Shown here: positions 33,388 through 44,508 of the stretch, piece after piece | Layout: each line of letters begins with the position of its first letter | How positions within the stretch are numbered: position 1 is the first letter of the stretch | Source: Euptelea pleiosperma | Taxonomy: Eukaryota > Streptophyta > Magnoliopsida > Ranunculales > Eupteleaceae | Direction: 5' to 3' | Length of the DNA: 64,000 nt | Assembly: GCA_035048495.1 (NCBI GenBank) | Contig: CM068546.1 | Coordinates: 31,886,674 to 31,950,673 of the forward strand | Notes under the pieces: model-generated | What the model saw: only the letters and a program-made list of their open reading frames with translations | Databases searched by the model: none | Told to the model about the DNA's origin: nothing | Translations under genes and position numbers: made by a program

Positions 33388-33620
33388 GACGAGGTAATAT
33401 GAGCCACGTGGCACATTGTTAGAGGATGCTGACCGTATAGGTGATTTCAAATCTTTGGATCCTCTTGTACGTCAAGTAATGGTCAATAATGCTCAAATTC
33501 ACACGGTTAAATCTACCCATGAAAATGACTCCAATCCAACGTTTAGGGATTGGCCAAATACTTTTGGTATCCTCTAAAATAGTGCCACGTGGCTCGTGTT
33601 GTGGGCGGTCAGAAGTTTTT
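33388..33620. repeat. TIR element, GAGCCACGTGGCAC family
   Basis: Inverted pair gagccacgtggcac (left) and gtgccacgtggctc (right) with the family's cccatgaaaatgac-type middle. Shorter than 20121-20496 and 23695-24056. Confidence 0.62.
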
Positions 33621-33774
33621 CTCTCCTCTACACCACAGGCTGTGCTAGTTTGGGTTCAAAATTTGAAATTATGACCGATACTTCTCACAGTTATGAAACC
33701 GTTTGGATTAGGTGGGCGTAAGGACATGTTCGGTATTATAAATGAGGTCGTTCCCAATAATTTAGGGGACCCTT

Positions 33775-34011
33775 TTTAATTGTGGGGTGCGGCTTCTATG
33801 CGCCAGGGCTGTACAGACCAAACAAAACGGCGGCGGTCCCCACATCACCTCAATTTGAAAAAGTAAAAAAAAAAAAACACAAAAAAAATCAAAACCGACT
33901 AACCTATTGCGGTTGTGTTGAGCTTTTGCTTTTTCGCTGACGTGGGACTGCTCCGTAGGGCTGTTTGTTTCGTCTGTGCGGCGTTGGCGCATAGAAACCT
34001 CTTCCTTAATT
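33775..34011. repeat. TIR element with TTAATTG...CTATGCGCCA ends
   Basis: The left end ttaattgtggggtgcggctt, then ctatgcgcca, is mirrored by tggcgcatagaaacctcttc then cttaattgg on the right. No coding content and no matching copy seen elsewhere in the window. Confidence 0.6.
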
Positions 34012-36709
34012 GGGAACTAGTGTTTGCCCCGTGCTTCATTCGGTTTTTTAAAATATTTTTAGCAGAAAATAATTCTCCATCAATTTTAAGAAGATAATTT
34101 TTTGTAAAAAATAAAATTAAGTATGAAAAATAAACTTGTAATTAATGTATGTAGAACAATGCATGACATCAGCCTTTCGTATTGTAAAAAAAGATTTTGG
34201 CATTTAGTAGCTTGAGTTGATATCTTTTTTTTGTGCCAATAGACATTTTAATACAAAAAACGTTTTGTCTATAATATTATAATTCAATGTTATAAGACAA
34301 TATCTCCTAAGTTCCTAACTTGCCCATGTTTGTACACACAGTATCAAAAAAAAAATCTTGTAAAAAAATATTATTTATTAGTCTTTGTTAGTGATAGAAA
34401 TCATATTTCTTGGATTCTCTATAATTACTTCAAAGAACAAAATATAATTAATTGACTTTATTAATTTCAAGAAAGTCTTAAAACTTTCCTTACATATTAG
34501 TTTTAAATAATGAGTAAAAATTTTTGGATTTCTTAAATTTCTATTTCGGTCTCGTTCAAAACTCCATATTATTCTTCTAATTCTCTCCATCGTGCTCTAT
34601 TTCTCTCCTTAAATTTCTTTCATTTTCTAAAATAACTCAATTTTCTAAAAAATCTCATCTTTAAATGGCATGATGTCTCTTCTTAAATTTCCTTTCTTTT
34701 TTTTTAAAACAACTCTCTTTCCTAAAAAATATCCTCTTGAAAAAGTTAGAATTATGCTTGGTGGCAGATTAAATAGAATGAGAGAAAGAGATATAGACAT
34801 TTAGAAAGATTTGTGTGACATTTACATTAGTGACTTTGAGGATTAGCGCGTAATTACCAACGTTTGGACAATTCTTAAAAGTGCATGTCTAGAGAGCAAT
34901 GAAAAATTCTTGGGTGTCATATCACACCAAAAGAGTAGATCTAGGTCCCAAATTATATTGTGAACTGATTCATTTTCTGAACCCAGGGTTTAATATATTT
35001 TGATAGTATGTGAGACCTACATGAGATGATAAAGATTTCAATATGCGACAATTTCATAGCTCACAAACTATAGTGATTGAGGCATTTCAGGTTACCAAAT
35101 TTTCAAAATCTTAGATTTTACAGAAGTTTGATAGATCCTTTTGTGAATTGAAGGCAAGATGGATATTTGATTGATGGATCCAATACTTGTGTTTAGCGTT
35201 GAAATAATGCTTTCATGGTCTACTTTGTTATGGTAAGTAACTCAGGATTTAGGGCCTTCATGAATTGTTTTGAAGTGGCAATAGGCTCTGGAGGTTTGGG
35301 CAATGATTTGTATTGAATCCATTATAGTAAATGATAATATAAAAGTATGTATTTTTTCTCAATATATAGGGAAAAGGTCTATAGGATGCAAACTTCAAGC
35401 TTAGATGAAGTTTAGTCAACCATTCCATTGACGCCTCAACGCATCAAGCATACCAAATTAGAAGAAAATGGATCAACAAATAAAGAATTAGAAGAAGAAA
35501 ATATTTTGATCAACTCATTAATGTAAAAAAATATTGTGATCCCTCAAAAGATTGAGCTATGTTGAGGAGAGTCTATTGGTACGCTCTTCCTTGATCTTTA
35601 ACTTTTGCTCCAGGGTGGTTGTTTGCAATATTGTTTTGGTTTTCCTATGATATATTCGTCATATAGATATATCTTCCACTGTTGAACTCGTATGATAATA
35701 TTTTCAGGCGATTTTCTACCATTGCAAAACTTGTTTTAAATTGAAATGAGCTTATAATGTGCCTGGCTATATCATCCCAACTGAGATAACTCCATACAGA
35801 CGACAAAAGAGAAGAAGAAGAAAAAAATGATTAAAGCCAAATGAAATGGTAATTTTCAATTAGATCAAGAAACTACCTTATAATTCAAACCATAAAAAAA
35901 TTATTAAAAAACTCCAAAATAAATAGGAATTCCTCATCAACCACCTTTTCTTCTTCTCTTTCATTGTCTTCTTTTTTTTCTCTAGTCTCTCAATTCTAAC
36001 GCTTTTCTTACAACCATCCTTCATGGCTTTACACTTATAAAGCTATAGGCATAGAGATGTGGAGCATTTTAATTTATGAAAATTTTGATCTCTTGACATT
36101 TTGGAATGGAGAGAACGATTGGGGTTTTTGTAAGCGGTGAAGGGGTTGGATGAGGACATACAGGGAGAGGGAAAGACATGTTGGAGAGAGGAACATGTTT
36201 TGCAATCTTAAGAGTTAAAGTGGTGATACTGTTTGGTATTCGGTCTTTCCCTAACCGAAGGATGGTGGAGATACAGAAAATGGATGATTTTAAGGAGATG
36301 TTGATCCGGTAGAGATATATATTTGGGAGAATGAGGAGATGGTATTTAGAAATTAATGGGAAAATAGTCGTAATTAATGCATTGATTTTGGAAACAAACC
36401 AAAATGGATTTCTTAATGCATTGTTGAAAATTGAAGAATTAATGAATGAAATAAGGAGAGGGGGAGTCGTAAGATTAGAAAGAGAGAAGACGTTTTAGAA
36501 TTAATTGGAGATGTGAGAGAAATTAAGAATTAATGACGAAATTAAATAGAGGTAATTGGAGATGGGAGAAAATTTAAGAATTAATGAAGAAATTAAATTG
36601 ATGAGATTGACAGGATTGAAAAGAGAGATGTTTTGTGCTGGGGTATTTTTAGGATAAACTAAAAAGCTGAGAAAGCACTCAGCAGGGTCGAGCTTTAGTA
36701 TAAATAATA

Positions 36710-37620
36710 GATAAATGGCCTCATTTGAAATGAACCAATTAGTGCTCGAAACAGGTCATAAATGTATTTAAGCATAAATAAGGTCTTAGTAGTATAGACC
36801 ATGCTTTAAAAAATATGGCCGTTATAACGGATTTGTTCCTCTCCCATTACGTTATGTACCATTTTAATGCTCAAAAAATAATGGCCGTTATTTTTCCATT
36901 ATAACGAAAATAGCGACTGTTATTTTCTAAAAATAAGCCCGTTATTTCTGTTATTTTTTTATTGAAAATTTGAAATTCAACTTCTAAATTGTGGCGTTGT
37001 TATTTATGTTATTTTTCGTTTCTTGCCCCTGAGCGTTACAATTCGTTATAACAGCGGAAAAAATGGTAACAGCCCCATAACCATTATAACGACCCCTTTT
37101 AAACCTTGGTATAAACCGTATTATATCGTGCATCCACGAAATTTCATGACCGACATTCAATATTTAGATTGGGCCAACTTGAAGGGGGTATTGAAATTAG
37201 GGTTGTAAACACGTCGGTTCCGGTTTGGGTACTAATATTGTACCCAGAACCAAACCTACTAACCTCTTTCCGGTTCGGGTAGGATCTAGAATTGGAACTG
37301 ATAAATATCCAATTCTCTCATTGGGTATCGGGTACCTGTGTCTTATATAAAAAATGTGAAAATTTTAAATAAAATGATTTCATACATAAAAATTAGAAAA
37401 AAAAATCTTGACAACTTTTGCACTCCTCTATACATTGTTCGGGTCCTATTGGTTTCAATTTAGATTTGATATAGGTACTAGTGTACTAAGAACTGGAACA
37501 TATTATTTACTTCTACTCTAGGTTCTATCAGTTCTGGATCTTTTCTGATCCGGTTTCAAAATAGCTAGTCTCTGAACCACGATGATCAGGACCGGTTCCT
37601 GGGATACCCATTGACACCCC
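36710..37620. repeat. Segmental duplication, copy 1 (partner 40608-41480)
   Basis: Shares caattagtgctc, tcgtgcatccacgaaatttc, gggccaacttg, cggttccggtttgggtac and further blocks, in the same order and orientation, with 40608-41480. Copy 1 contains the insertion 36800-37108; copy 2 contains 40916-41281. The segments lie upstream of the two AT74 genes, so they belong to the same tandem duplication. Confidence 0.82.
36800..37108. mobile_element. CATGGTTT-type element, CCGTTATAACGG interior (309 bp)
   Basis: Starts CATGCTTTAAAA and ends TTTTAAACCTTG. The 8-bp flanks GTATAGAC (36792-36799) and GTATAAAC (37109-37116) differ by one base. The duplicated segment at about 40682-40690 (agtataggccgta) is the empty site. 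The interior alternates CCGTTATAACGG, CGTTATTT and AACGGAAAAA words. Confidence 0.85.
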
Positions 37621-37756
37621 TAATCGAAACTCACCTTTTGATGAGTCCTACCTAAGTGAACTAGGGGTGCATACTCGATGTTCTAAACATGCATGCAGTC
37701 CAACAATAATTTCTAATTTGCATGAATTTTAAAAATATCAATTGCCCACCAATTTA

Positions 37757-37973
37757 AATCGGGCTCCAAGGACCCTCTTTTCTGACCCCTCTTGGGCGCT
37801 CAGCCGTAGATTTCAAGAATCTAACAGTGGTTGTCAGCACCCCAAAAAGTGAAAAAAGTGGTGCCAGCTCGGTGCTGACAGCCACGGCTGGATTCTTGAA
37901 ATCCACGGTCGAGCAAACGAACACCAAGAGGGGTAAGGAAAAGGTGGTCCCCTGAGCCCGACCCTTTGAATAA
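37757..37973. repeat. MITE of the GACCCCTCTTGG family
   Basis: Left tcgggctccaaggaccctc and ctgacccctcttggg; right caagaggggtaagg and ggtggtcccctgagcccgac, an inverted pair. The interior has agaatctaacagtgg / ccacggctggattct. The flanks tttaaat / tttgaat may be an eroded 9-bp duplication. Confidence 0.62.
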
Positions 37974-38261
37974 ACCATATGTCCATTTTAATCTACTTGA
38001 AATGTTCTAAATTTACATGAAATAAAATTAATAGGGTTCTGTAATGAAATTCGTCAAAAGATTGAAACAAGAACGATCGAATTACAAAACCGACTACCTA
38101 TAGTTTTAAAAGAGAGAGAAATCCAACAACCTTTTTGTTTTGGCTGAAACCTAAAAACTGATCACAAAATGGACTGCGCGAAAATTATGACCGTAACAAA
38201 GCATAAATGATTAGGAATATTGAATCTAGTTTCATATACGTGCACTCAAGAAGCACAATGG

Positions 38262-39944
38262 TCAATCATCAGAATCTCCCTCAACATTGTCGTATGAATC
38301 TGCTAAATTATCAAAGAAAGCGTCGAGGTACGACGGGCATTTTTCGTTCCAATCCACCTTGCTAGCATTGGCTCGCCATTTTTGGTCAGCAATCATCGCT
38401 GGAGATAGTCCCCATTCTTCAAGTTCTTCCTCAGTGTGATGGACTGCTAGACTGTATTCTCCACCTAGTCCCAGTTGCATCACTCGGAATTCACAATTCT
38501 CAGGGTTGTTAAGGTGCTCAAATTGCTCGACCATCCACTTGAACCATTTCATAAGGAAAACACGCAACGTTAATCCATGCGAGACGATTACCAGGTTGAT
38601 CTCATCAGGATTATCTTTGTGGAGCCTGTTCATGTCTATGTCCCGCCACAAAGATTCTAGAAAACCTACAATTTTCAGTAAAATTTCTCTTATATCTTTG
38701 AATATATTTTACCGATAAAAAAAAATATACATTAGATTTTTCTCATCTTTCAAAAGAAAGTATCAAACAACCATTTACCCCAAAAGATCAACCTGTTGGG
38801 GAAATGCAAAACAACTATGTATACCAACAAGTCGTCGGGCCAACACAACATATGCATAGGAACACACCATTCGCTAACACGCCCTTTCAGTAGGAATATA
38901 CTCCATTAGAGACTGGAACCTGTGACTTCTTAGGCCTTAAGGCAAGGTTTAAAGGAAGCCGTTTTAACGGACTGGGGCGTTATCGTTAAAACAGTTAAAA
39001 CGGATTGAAACGGTCAGGGGCAAAATTGGAAAAAATAGAATTTAACGGAAAAAATGGGAAAAGTGGCGCTGAAATTCAAAATTAAAAAAAATGGAATTTA
39101 ACAGCTTTAACAACCGTTTATTTTTTTCACAAAAATTTTCAAAATTTAACGACTGTTAAAACGATTTTAACGTCCCTTAAAACAAAAAAATTGGCCGTTA
39201 AATTCAAAACGTGTTTAAACGGAAACGGGCTTGGGGCGTTACCATTTAAACGGCCGATTTTAAAATCATGCCTTAAGGCTCTGATACCTTATTAAATACC
39301 ATTTACCCCAAAAGAACGACCAGTTAGGGAAATGTGAAATAACTATGTATACCAGCGGGTTGTCGGGCCAAGACAACACGTGCGGGGTAACACACCATCT
39401 GCTAACAGAAAGTAAGAACTCAGTTCTACCAACAGAAACTTTGGGATCTTAGTATAGATGATTTAAAACCATAATTAAAAAAAATTGAATTACCAGAAAC
39501 ACGATCAAAGACATCGGCAGCCGACTCGCCTTCCGGGAACCGGAAGAAGAACCTCCCGAACCTTTCTCTAGTCTCCTTGATTGCCTTCATCCTCTCTGCC
39601 ACCTGAAAATTTCCAAAATCCTGCTCCCTTAACCTGCATTCCTCTCTCACTCCAATTATCCTTTTCTTCGGGAACGATCTTCCGATCTCGCGAATCGTCA
39701 TCCGGGTCCGTTCATAAGGAGAAACATAGAAATAAACCTTCCAATTCTGAGACTGCCCATCATCCGATATAACGCGACGAATCTGTTCTCCAGCAAGACG
39801 GGCCTGATCGAGTCCTGAAAGGGTTAAGGGGATCTTGTTATCAGGTGTAGTGGTGTAGGCGGAGTAGTCGATGTTGCCTTGGCTCTCTCCATGCCTCACA
39901 AATATAATTCTCTTTGGCAGAATTTTGTGTCGTGGGTGAACCAT
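38262..39944 (-). CDS. Phosphoglycerate-mutase-like protein AT74, copy 2
   Basis: Tandem paralogue of 31972-33138. Exons 39494-39944 and 38262-38665 have exactly the same lengths (451 + 404 bp, 284 aa) and intron position as copy 1. MVHPRHKILPKRIIFVRHGE, YVSPYERTRMTIREIGRSF, REQDFGNFQ, FPEGESAADVFDRVSG, NLVIVSHGLTLRVFL and WGLSPAMIADQKWRA are intact, so both catalytic histidines remain. The open frame extends upstream to 40124, but that part has no counterpart in copy 1 and is probably leader. The 828-bp intron carries a CATGGTTT-type element and a direct repeat. Substitutions such as GDWNENCPWYL to VDWNEKCPSYL suggest relaxed constraint at the C-terminus. Confidence 0.92.
38772..39410. repeat. 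Direct repeat pair in AT74 copy 2 intron
   Basis: accatttaccccaaaagat (38773) and accatttaccccaaaagaa (39299) each start about 110 bp of similar sequence, running through aactatgtataccA and gtcgggccaA to acacaccat. The CTCTGATACC beside the second copy resembles the reverse of an initiator-tRNA primer site, so these may be scraps of a small LTR element. Confidence 0.5.
38943..39270. mobile_element. CATGGTTT-type element, CCGTTTTAACGG interior (328 bp)
   Basis: Perfect 8-bp duplication CCTTAAGG at 38935-38942 and 39271-39278. Ends CAAGGTTTAAAG and TTTTAAAATCATG. The interior consists of GTTAAAACGG, TTTAACGG and CCGTTAAA words in both orientations. Located in the AT74 copy 2 intron. Confidence 0.85.
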
Positions 39945-40607
39945 CTCCTCCCTTCTGACTTTTTGGTTCTTCTTCTTCCTTTGATCTGATCTTATGAAAC
40001 ATATCCGTTGTTTTTTCCTTTTTTGAATTGATAATTTCTGACGTGTTTTCCATTGTGTAAAGGGATAGTTGTAATGTCCACCACTAATAAATTCATGACA
40101 CGTGTACCTAAGAAACCCGATCATACCAACCGATTTTCTAAAAGAGTAGATTCCCTAAGACAGGGCGAGCCCACTAATCACATGGATGTTTAGCCCATCG
40201 CCATTGGATTCTAACATGTTTTTTGAGTAGTAAATACAATGACTAGAATTCATCGATCAAACTGTTTTTTAGTGTAAATATCCACCCCCCAAGTGGGCTG
40301 AACATCCATGCAGTCATTAGGCCCAAAAAATGATCTATGTAGGGCCGCCAAAGTCCACTGCATGGACTGCAACGGGACTATGGAAAACCTCTGCATCTAA
40401 ATTTTTTCCTAACTTTTGATTATCATGAATAGTTGTTAAATATGATTTTCTACTCTATATGGAGTTTTCGCCTTCGGCCTCAACTTTCAACGAGACGGCC
40501 CTGACCTAAGATAACCTGAACTCTCATTGACAGTTGGTCGAGCCGTTCTATGATACAAAATCTGTATCAAAAGTTTGATGCAGAAGTCTCGTAAATTGCC
40601 ACCTGTC
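39945..40607. other. Upstream region of AT74 copy 2
   Basis: Leader/promoter of copy 2, then a half-preserved TIR element (about 40155-40345: cacatggatgtttagcccat / gggctgaacatccatgcagt) related to 43795-44030. Confidence 0.45.
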
Positions 40608-41480
40608 ACATTCTTTTGAAATGAACCAATTAGTGCTCCAAACAGACCCTAAATATATTTAAGCATAACTAAGGTCTTAGTAGTATAGGCCGTATTAGAT
40701 CGTGCATCCACGAAATTTCATCACTGATATTCAATGTTAGACTGGGCCAACTTGCAGGGGGTTGAAATTAGGAGTGTCAACAGGTCGGTCCCGGTTTGGG
40801 TACCGATGTATCCATACCAAAAACCTACTAACCAATTTCCAGTTCGGGTGGGATCTAGAAGTACTGGAACCGATAAATATCCAGTTCTCTTGTCGGGTGT
40901 GAAATTTTTAAATAAGGGTCGGGATGGGGGACAACCATTTTTGACAACCATTTGGCATACCCACATAGAAGATGAATCAATGGTTGATTTTTGGTGAGGA
41001 TGATCTCTATGGTGAGGAGATCATCCTCACAAAAATTCAAATCATTCCAACATTAGCAGACTGATTTAGAAGTTGAAGAATTATGGGCCGTGTATTTTTA
41101 CCGTGTAACTTGAAAACCACATTTGATGGGGTTTAGAAATTTCAGAATGGGCTGATTTTTTGTTGGGGTGATCTATATGGTGAGGAGATCATCCTCACCA
41201 AAAATCAGCCATTGATTCATCTTCTACGCAGATCCACCAAAATAGTTGTCAAAAATGGTTGTCCCCCGATCCCCCCAACCCTTTAAATAATGTGAAAAAA
41301 AAGTTGACATCTTTAGCACTACTATATATGTTGGTTCGGGTCCTATTGATTTCAGTTTTGATTCGATCGATCCAGGTACTAAGAATTGGAACATATTATA
41401 TACTTCTATTTTTAGGTCCTATTGATTCTGGTTCTAAAATTAATAGCTAGTCTGAGAACCAAGATAATCGGGATCGGTTC
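40608..41480. repeat. Segmental duplication, copy 2 (partner 36710-37620)
   Basis: Collinear with 36710-37620. It lacks the CATGGTTT-type insertion but contains a MULE-type MITE at 40916-41281, for which copy 1 (aaaattttaaataaaatg at about 37359) shows the empty site. Confidence 0.82.
40916..41281. mobile_element. MULE-type MITE, 366 bp
   Basis: Perfect 9-bp duplication TTTAAATAA at 40907-40915 and 41282-41290. TIRs contain gatgaatcaatggttgattt and the gaggagatcatcctcac core shared with 24518-24881 and 44189-44508. Confidence 0.87.
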
Positions 41481-41589
41481 CTATGGGTATTTGTTAATAT
41501 CGGATACCCATTTGGCTTTGCACATAACAGGTGTAGTTTTTTGTTCAATGAATAAATAACGTGATGGCACCTTTCCATAATTTTGCATA

Positions 41590-41992
41590 GGAAAATTCTA
41601 TTTGCACCCCACAAATTCCATAAGCACCCCATTTGTGTGCTTTTGGCCGAAAATGCCCCTGACCAAAAAAAAAACCCAAGTACCCAACCCCACTCTTCCT
41701 CTCTCCCTCTCCACCTCTGACTCTTTCTCACCCTGAAAAAAGTCCAAAATAAGGAAAAAAAAAAAAAAAAGAAGGAGGAGGACGCCGTAGTCGCCGCCGC
41801 CACCACAGAGAGAGAGAGAGAGAGGTACCTGTGGTGGTGGTGGCGGCGTCGGCGACGGCGACGGCATCCTCCTCATCCTTCTTCTTCTTCAACGAGGTGG
41901 GGTACTTTTTTTTTGTTGTCTAAGGGCATTTTCGGCCCAAAAGCACCCAAATGAGGTGCTTATGGAATTTGTGGGATGCAAATAGAATTACC
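41590..41992. mobile_element. MULE-type TIR element with GC-rich interior (403 bp)
   Basis: Perfect 9-bp duplication TTTTGCATA at 41581-41589 and 41993-42001. TIRs cover aattctatttgcaccccaca, ttccataagcaccc and a ttggccgaaaatgccc block (more than 70 bp). The centre has a GA repeat and tandem ggtggtggcggcgtcggcga words quite unlike the AT-rich surroundings, possibly captured exon or 5'-leader sequence. No protein family recognised. Confidence 0.82.
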
Positions 41993-42367
41993 TTTTGCAT
42001 AAGATACCAAAACAAGTGGTTCCAAAATTGTAACCAATATATATATCTGGTTCACGGTTCACCCATGGCTAACTGAGACCTTCCCATTGGCTATTAGTTA
42101 GTTGAGGCAGCCATTGAGCGACCAGCCAAGACTCACTTCCTTTCAGTTCATGTGCATTGCACGTGTTATGTAGCACTTGCAAAGCAAGAGTTGCCTTGCC
42201 TTAGCAATGAATGCACTCCTTCCCGTGCAGAGGGATGCGTGACAAGATAACTCGACAACTGGTCCCCGTTCCCTGTCAAAATTATCAATGAAAAACAACT
42301 TAAGTAAATAAAACATAACATTTTGTTGTCCAAATGGATGCATAGATTGAATATGAATAGTTATGAC

Positions 42368-42571
42368 CAAGGTTTAAAAGGGTCCGTTATAACTAAATAA
42401 CGGGCTGAGGGTGTTACCGTTTTTTCCATTATAACAAATTGCAACACTGCAAAAACGGAAAAATGGTGCTGAAATTCAAATTTTGAAATTTGATTTTCAA
42501 AAATGAAATAACGGCCGTTTTTTTCACAATTTTTTTTCAGAAAAGAGCAACTTTATTTTTGAGAGTTTTAA
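42368..42571. repeat. Partial CATGGTTT-type element, GTTATAAC interior
   Basis: The left end CAAGGTTTAAAAGGGTCCGT is followed by aacggccg-like words. It is cut by the Helitron-like array, and further TTATAACGG-type sequence appears at 43060-43200 and 43445-43550, probably its right half and a relative. Original borders cannot be fixed. Confidence 0.5.
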
Positions 42572-43445
42572 CTATCTATATAACAAAACTGGGAAGTTGT
42601 CTCCCCACTTATACCTCCTCTTATCTATTTAGACAAAGAAGGGCTGAGATCTTATCCCCCAAATAGATGGTGGATCTCAGTCATTCACACCCAATTTTGA
42701 CAAATACTTTGTTGGAGAGTGCCGTGGGCACGGGCCACCCACTATCTATATAACAAGTGACAATGGTTGTCTTATACCCCTCTTATCTTATATGGCTTCA
42801 ATAATGAGTGGCTGAGATCCACTATGCTTCATATCGATGGCTGAGATTAATTCCCACTTGATTTTGACAAATACTTTGTCGGAACTGCCGCGGGCACGGG
42901 CCACCCACGCATATAACAAGACAACTCAGTTGTATTCTCTTATCTTATCCATCCATCCATCTAATGTGGACGGTTAGATAAAGAGTGGTTGAGATCAAAT
43001 CCATCGATCTAATGTGGACGGTTAGATTTCAGCCACTCAATCTGCCTCATTTGACCTCAATTTATTCAAAATTTTAATTTCAACACCGTTATTTTTTGTT
43101 GTTTCTGTTATTTTCCCATTCCCCCCTCTATGTGTTACAATCCGTTATAACAGTTGTTATAATGGAAAAAACGGTAACGCCCCAGTCTGTTATACCGTTT
43201 GAGTGCCGAAAGCACCCAACTTTTGCAAACGCTTTTGTCGGAGAGTGCCGTGGGCATGGGCCATTTACTATTCTATATAACAAAACACATTGGTTGTCTC
43301 CCTATTTATACCTCCTCTTATAAGCATTAACAAAGAAGGACCGATATCTAATCCTCCCCCAAATGGACGGTGGATCTCCGCCACTCACCTGATTTTGGCA
43401 AATTCTTTGTCGAGGAGTGCCGATGGCACGGGGCACCCACTAGTT
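42572..43445. mobile_element. Helitron-like tandem array
   Basis: Repeats begin TCTATATAACAA (about 42573, 42744, 43271) and end in a short hairpin GTGCCGTGGGCAC followed by GGGCCACCCACTA. The last copy ends CACCCACTAG next to T at about 43441. TC start, 3' hairpin and CTAG-T end fit non-autonomous Helitrons (family knowledge). The inner repeats are diverged (gctgagatc words) and the array is broken at about 43050-43205 by GTTATAACGG-type sequence. Confidence 0.62.
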
Positions 43446-43703
43446 CATAACGTAACGGGGGAGGTCTGAATCCGGTATAACCGCCGTTTAAACAGTAACG
43501 CCCCAAGCCCGTTTCAGTTAAAACCGTTTAAACACATTTTAACGGTTTTGAAAAAAACTCGAGTGAACACAATTTGTATTAATGTTGAAGACAAGGGCAC
43601 TTTCGTCCTTTAATACAAAATTAGGTAGTCAACTCGGGTGAACACTGGTCAAATGACAGTGGACCGAGTCATAGTGGGGTATGTCAAATTTTAAAGATAA
43701 CAT

Positions 43704-43723
43704 GGGGGGGGGGGGGGGGGGGG
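43704..43723 (+). repeat. Run of 20 G
   Basis: Uninterrupted G tract (positions 43704-43723) in sequence otherwise similar to 19840-19920 (shared gtcaaatgacagtggacc). It could form a G-quadruplex, and its length may not be accurate in the assembly. Confidence 0.8.
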
Positions 43724-44188
43724 TATGTAATTGACCCCTTAGGCCCCATGTGAGAGAAGGGCCCCAACCCAGGTGAGAGAAGGCCCCAGTCTACTATCCG
43801 TATGGATGCTTAGCCCACCCTTTGTTGGACATACAAACCAAAAATTAACTTGATTGGTCATCTCTAGCCATAGATTTTAGTATCTTTTAGGATTTGATTC
43901 TAGCCATTGGATTCAAGCATGCTTTTTGAGTAGTAAATCCAATGGCTAGAAATCATCAATCAAGATGATTTTGAGCGTGTTTATCCATCATTATGTGGGT
44001 TGAACATCCACACAGTCATTAGACACAAAAAATGATCTATGTAGGGCCACGAGAGTCTTCTTCATGAACTGCAACGGAAGTCCTGTTCATCTAAATTTTT
44101 TTCAATAACTTTTGATTATCATGAATAGTTGTTAAATAAGATTTTCTACCATATAGAGAGTTAAATTTAATTAATACCATATATTAAT

Positions 44189-44508
44189 GGGTCAGGATGG
44201 GTGGACAACCATTATGGTGGACCCACATGGAAGATGAATCAATGGCTGATTTTTGGTGAGGATAATCTCCTCACCCCGATCACCCCCCAAAAAAATCAGC
44301 CTATTCTGAAATTTCTAACCCCATCAAATGTGGTTTTCAAGTTACACAGTAAAAATACATGGTCCATAATTCGTCAACTTCTAAACCAGTCTACGAATAT
44401 CGGAATGATTTTAATTTTTGTGACCATAGAGATCATCCTCACCAAAAATCAGCCGTTGATTCTTCTTCTAAGTGGGTCCGCCAAATGGTTGTCCCGCGAT
44501 CCCAATTC
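44189..44508. mobile_element. MULE-type MITE, 320 bp
   Basis: 9-bp duplication TATATTAAT at 44180-44188 and 44509-44517. The interior matches 40916-41281 (gatgaatcaatggctgattt; ttctaaaccagtctacga), and the left end is gggtcaggatgggtgg. Confidence 0.78.

Larger units (their letters stand above)
33139..36709. other. Upstream region of AT74 copy 1
   Basis: Contains a GAGCCACGTGGCAC-type TIR element (33388-33620) and a TIR element at 33775-34011. From 34012 to 36709 the DNA is AT-rich (many AAATT and GAGAGA words) and I recognise no gene or element. The stretch has no counterpart upstream of AT74 copy 2, so it was inserted or lost after the tandem duplication. Confidence 0.5.

Noticed and set aside
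39945..40124. Longer N-terminus for AT74 copy 2 (60 extra residues)
   Set aside because: Copy 1 has no matching extension and the family starts near PKRIIFVRHGE.
41598..41876. Proline/leucine-rich short open frame on the minus strand
   Set aside because: It lies wholly within a TIR element and consists of microsatellite translation.
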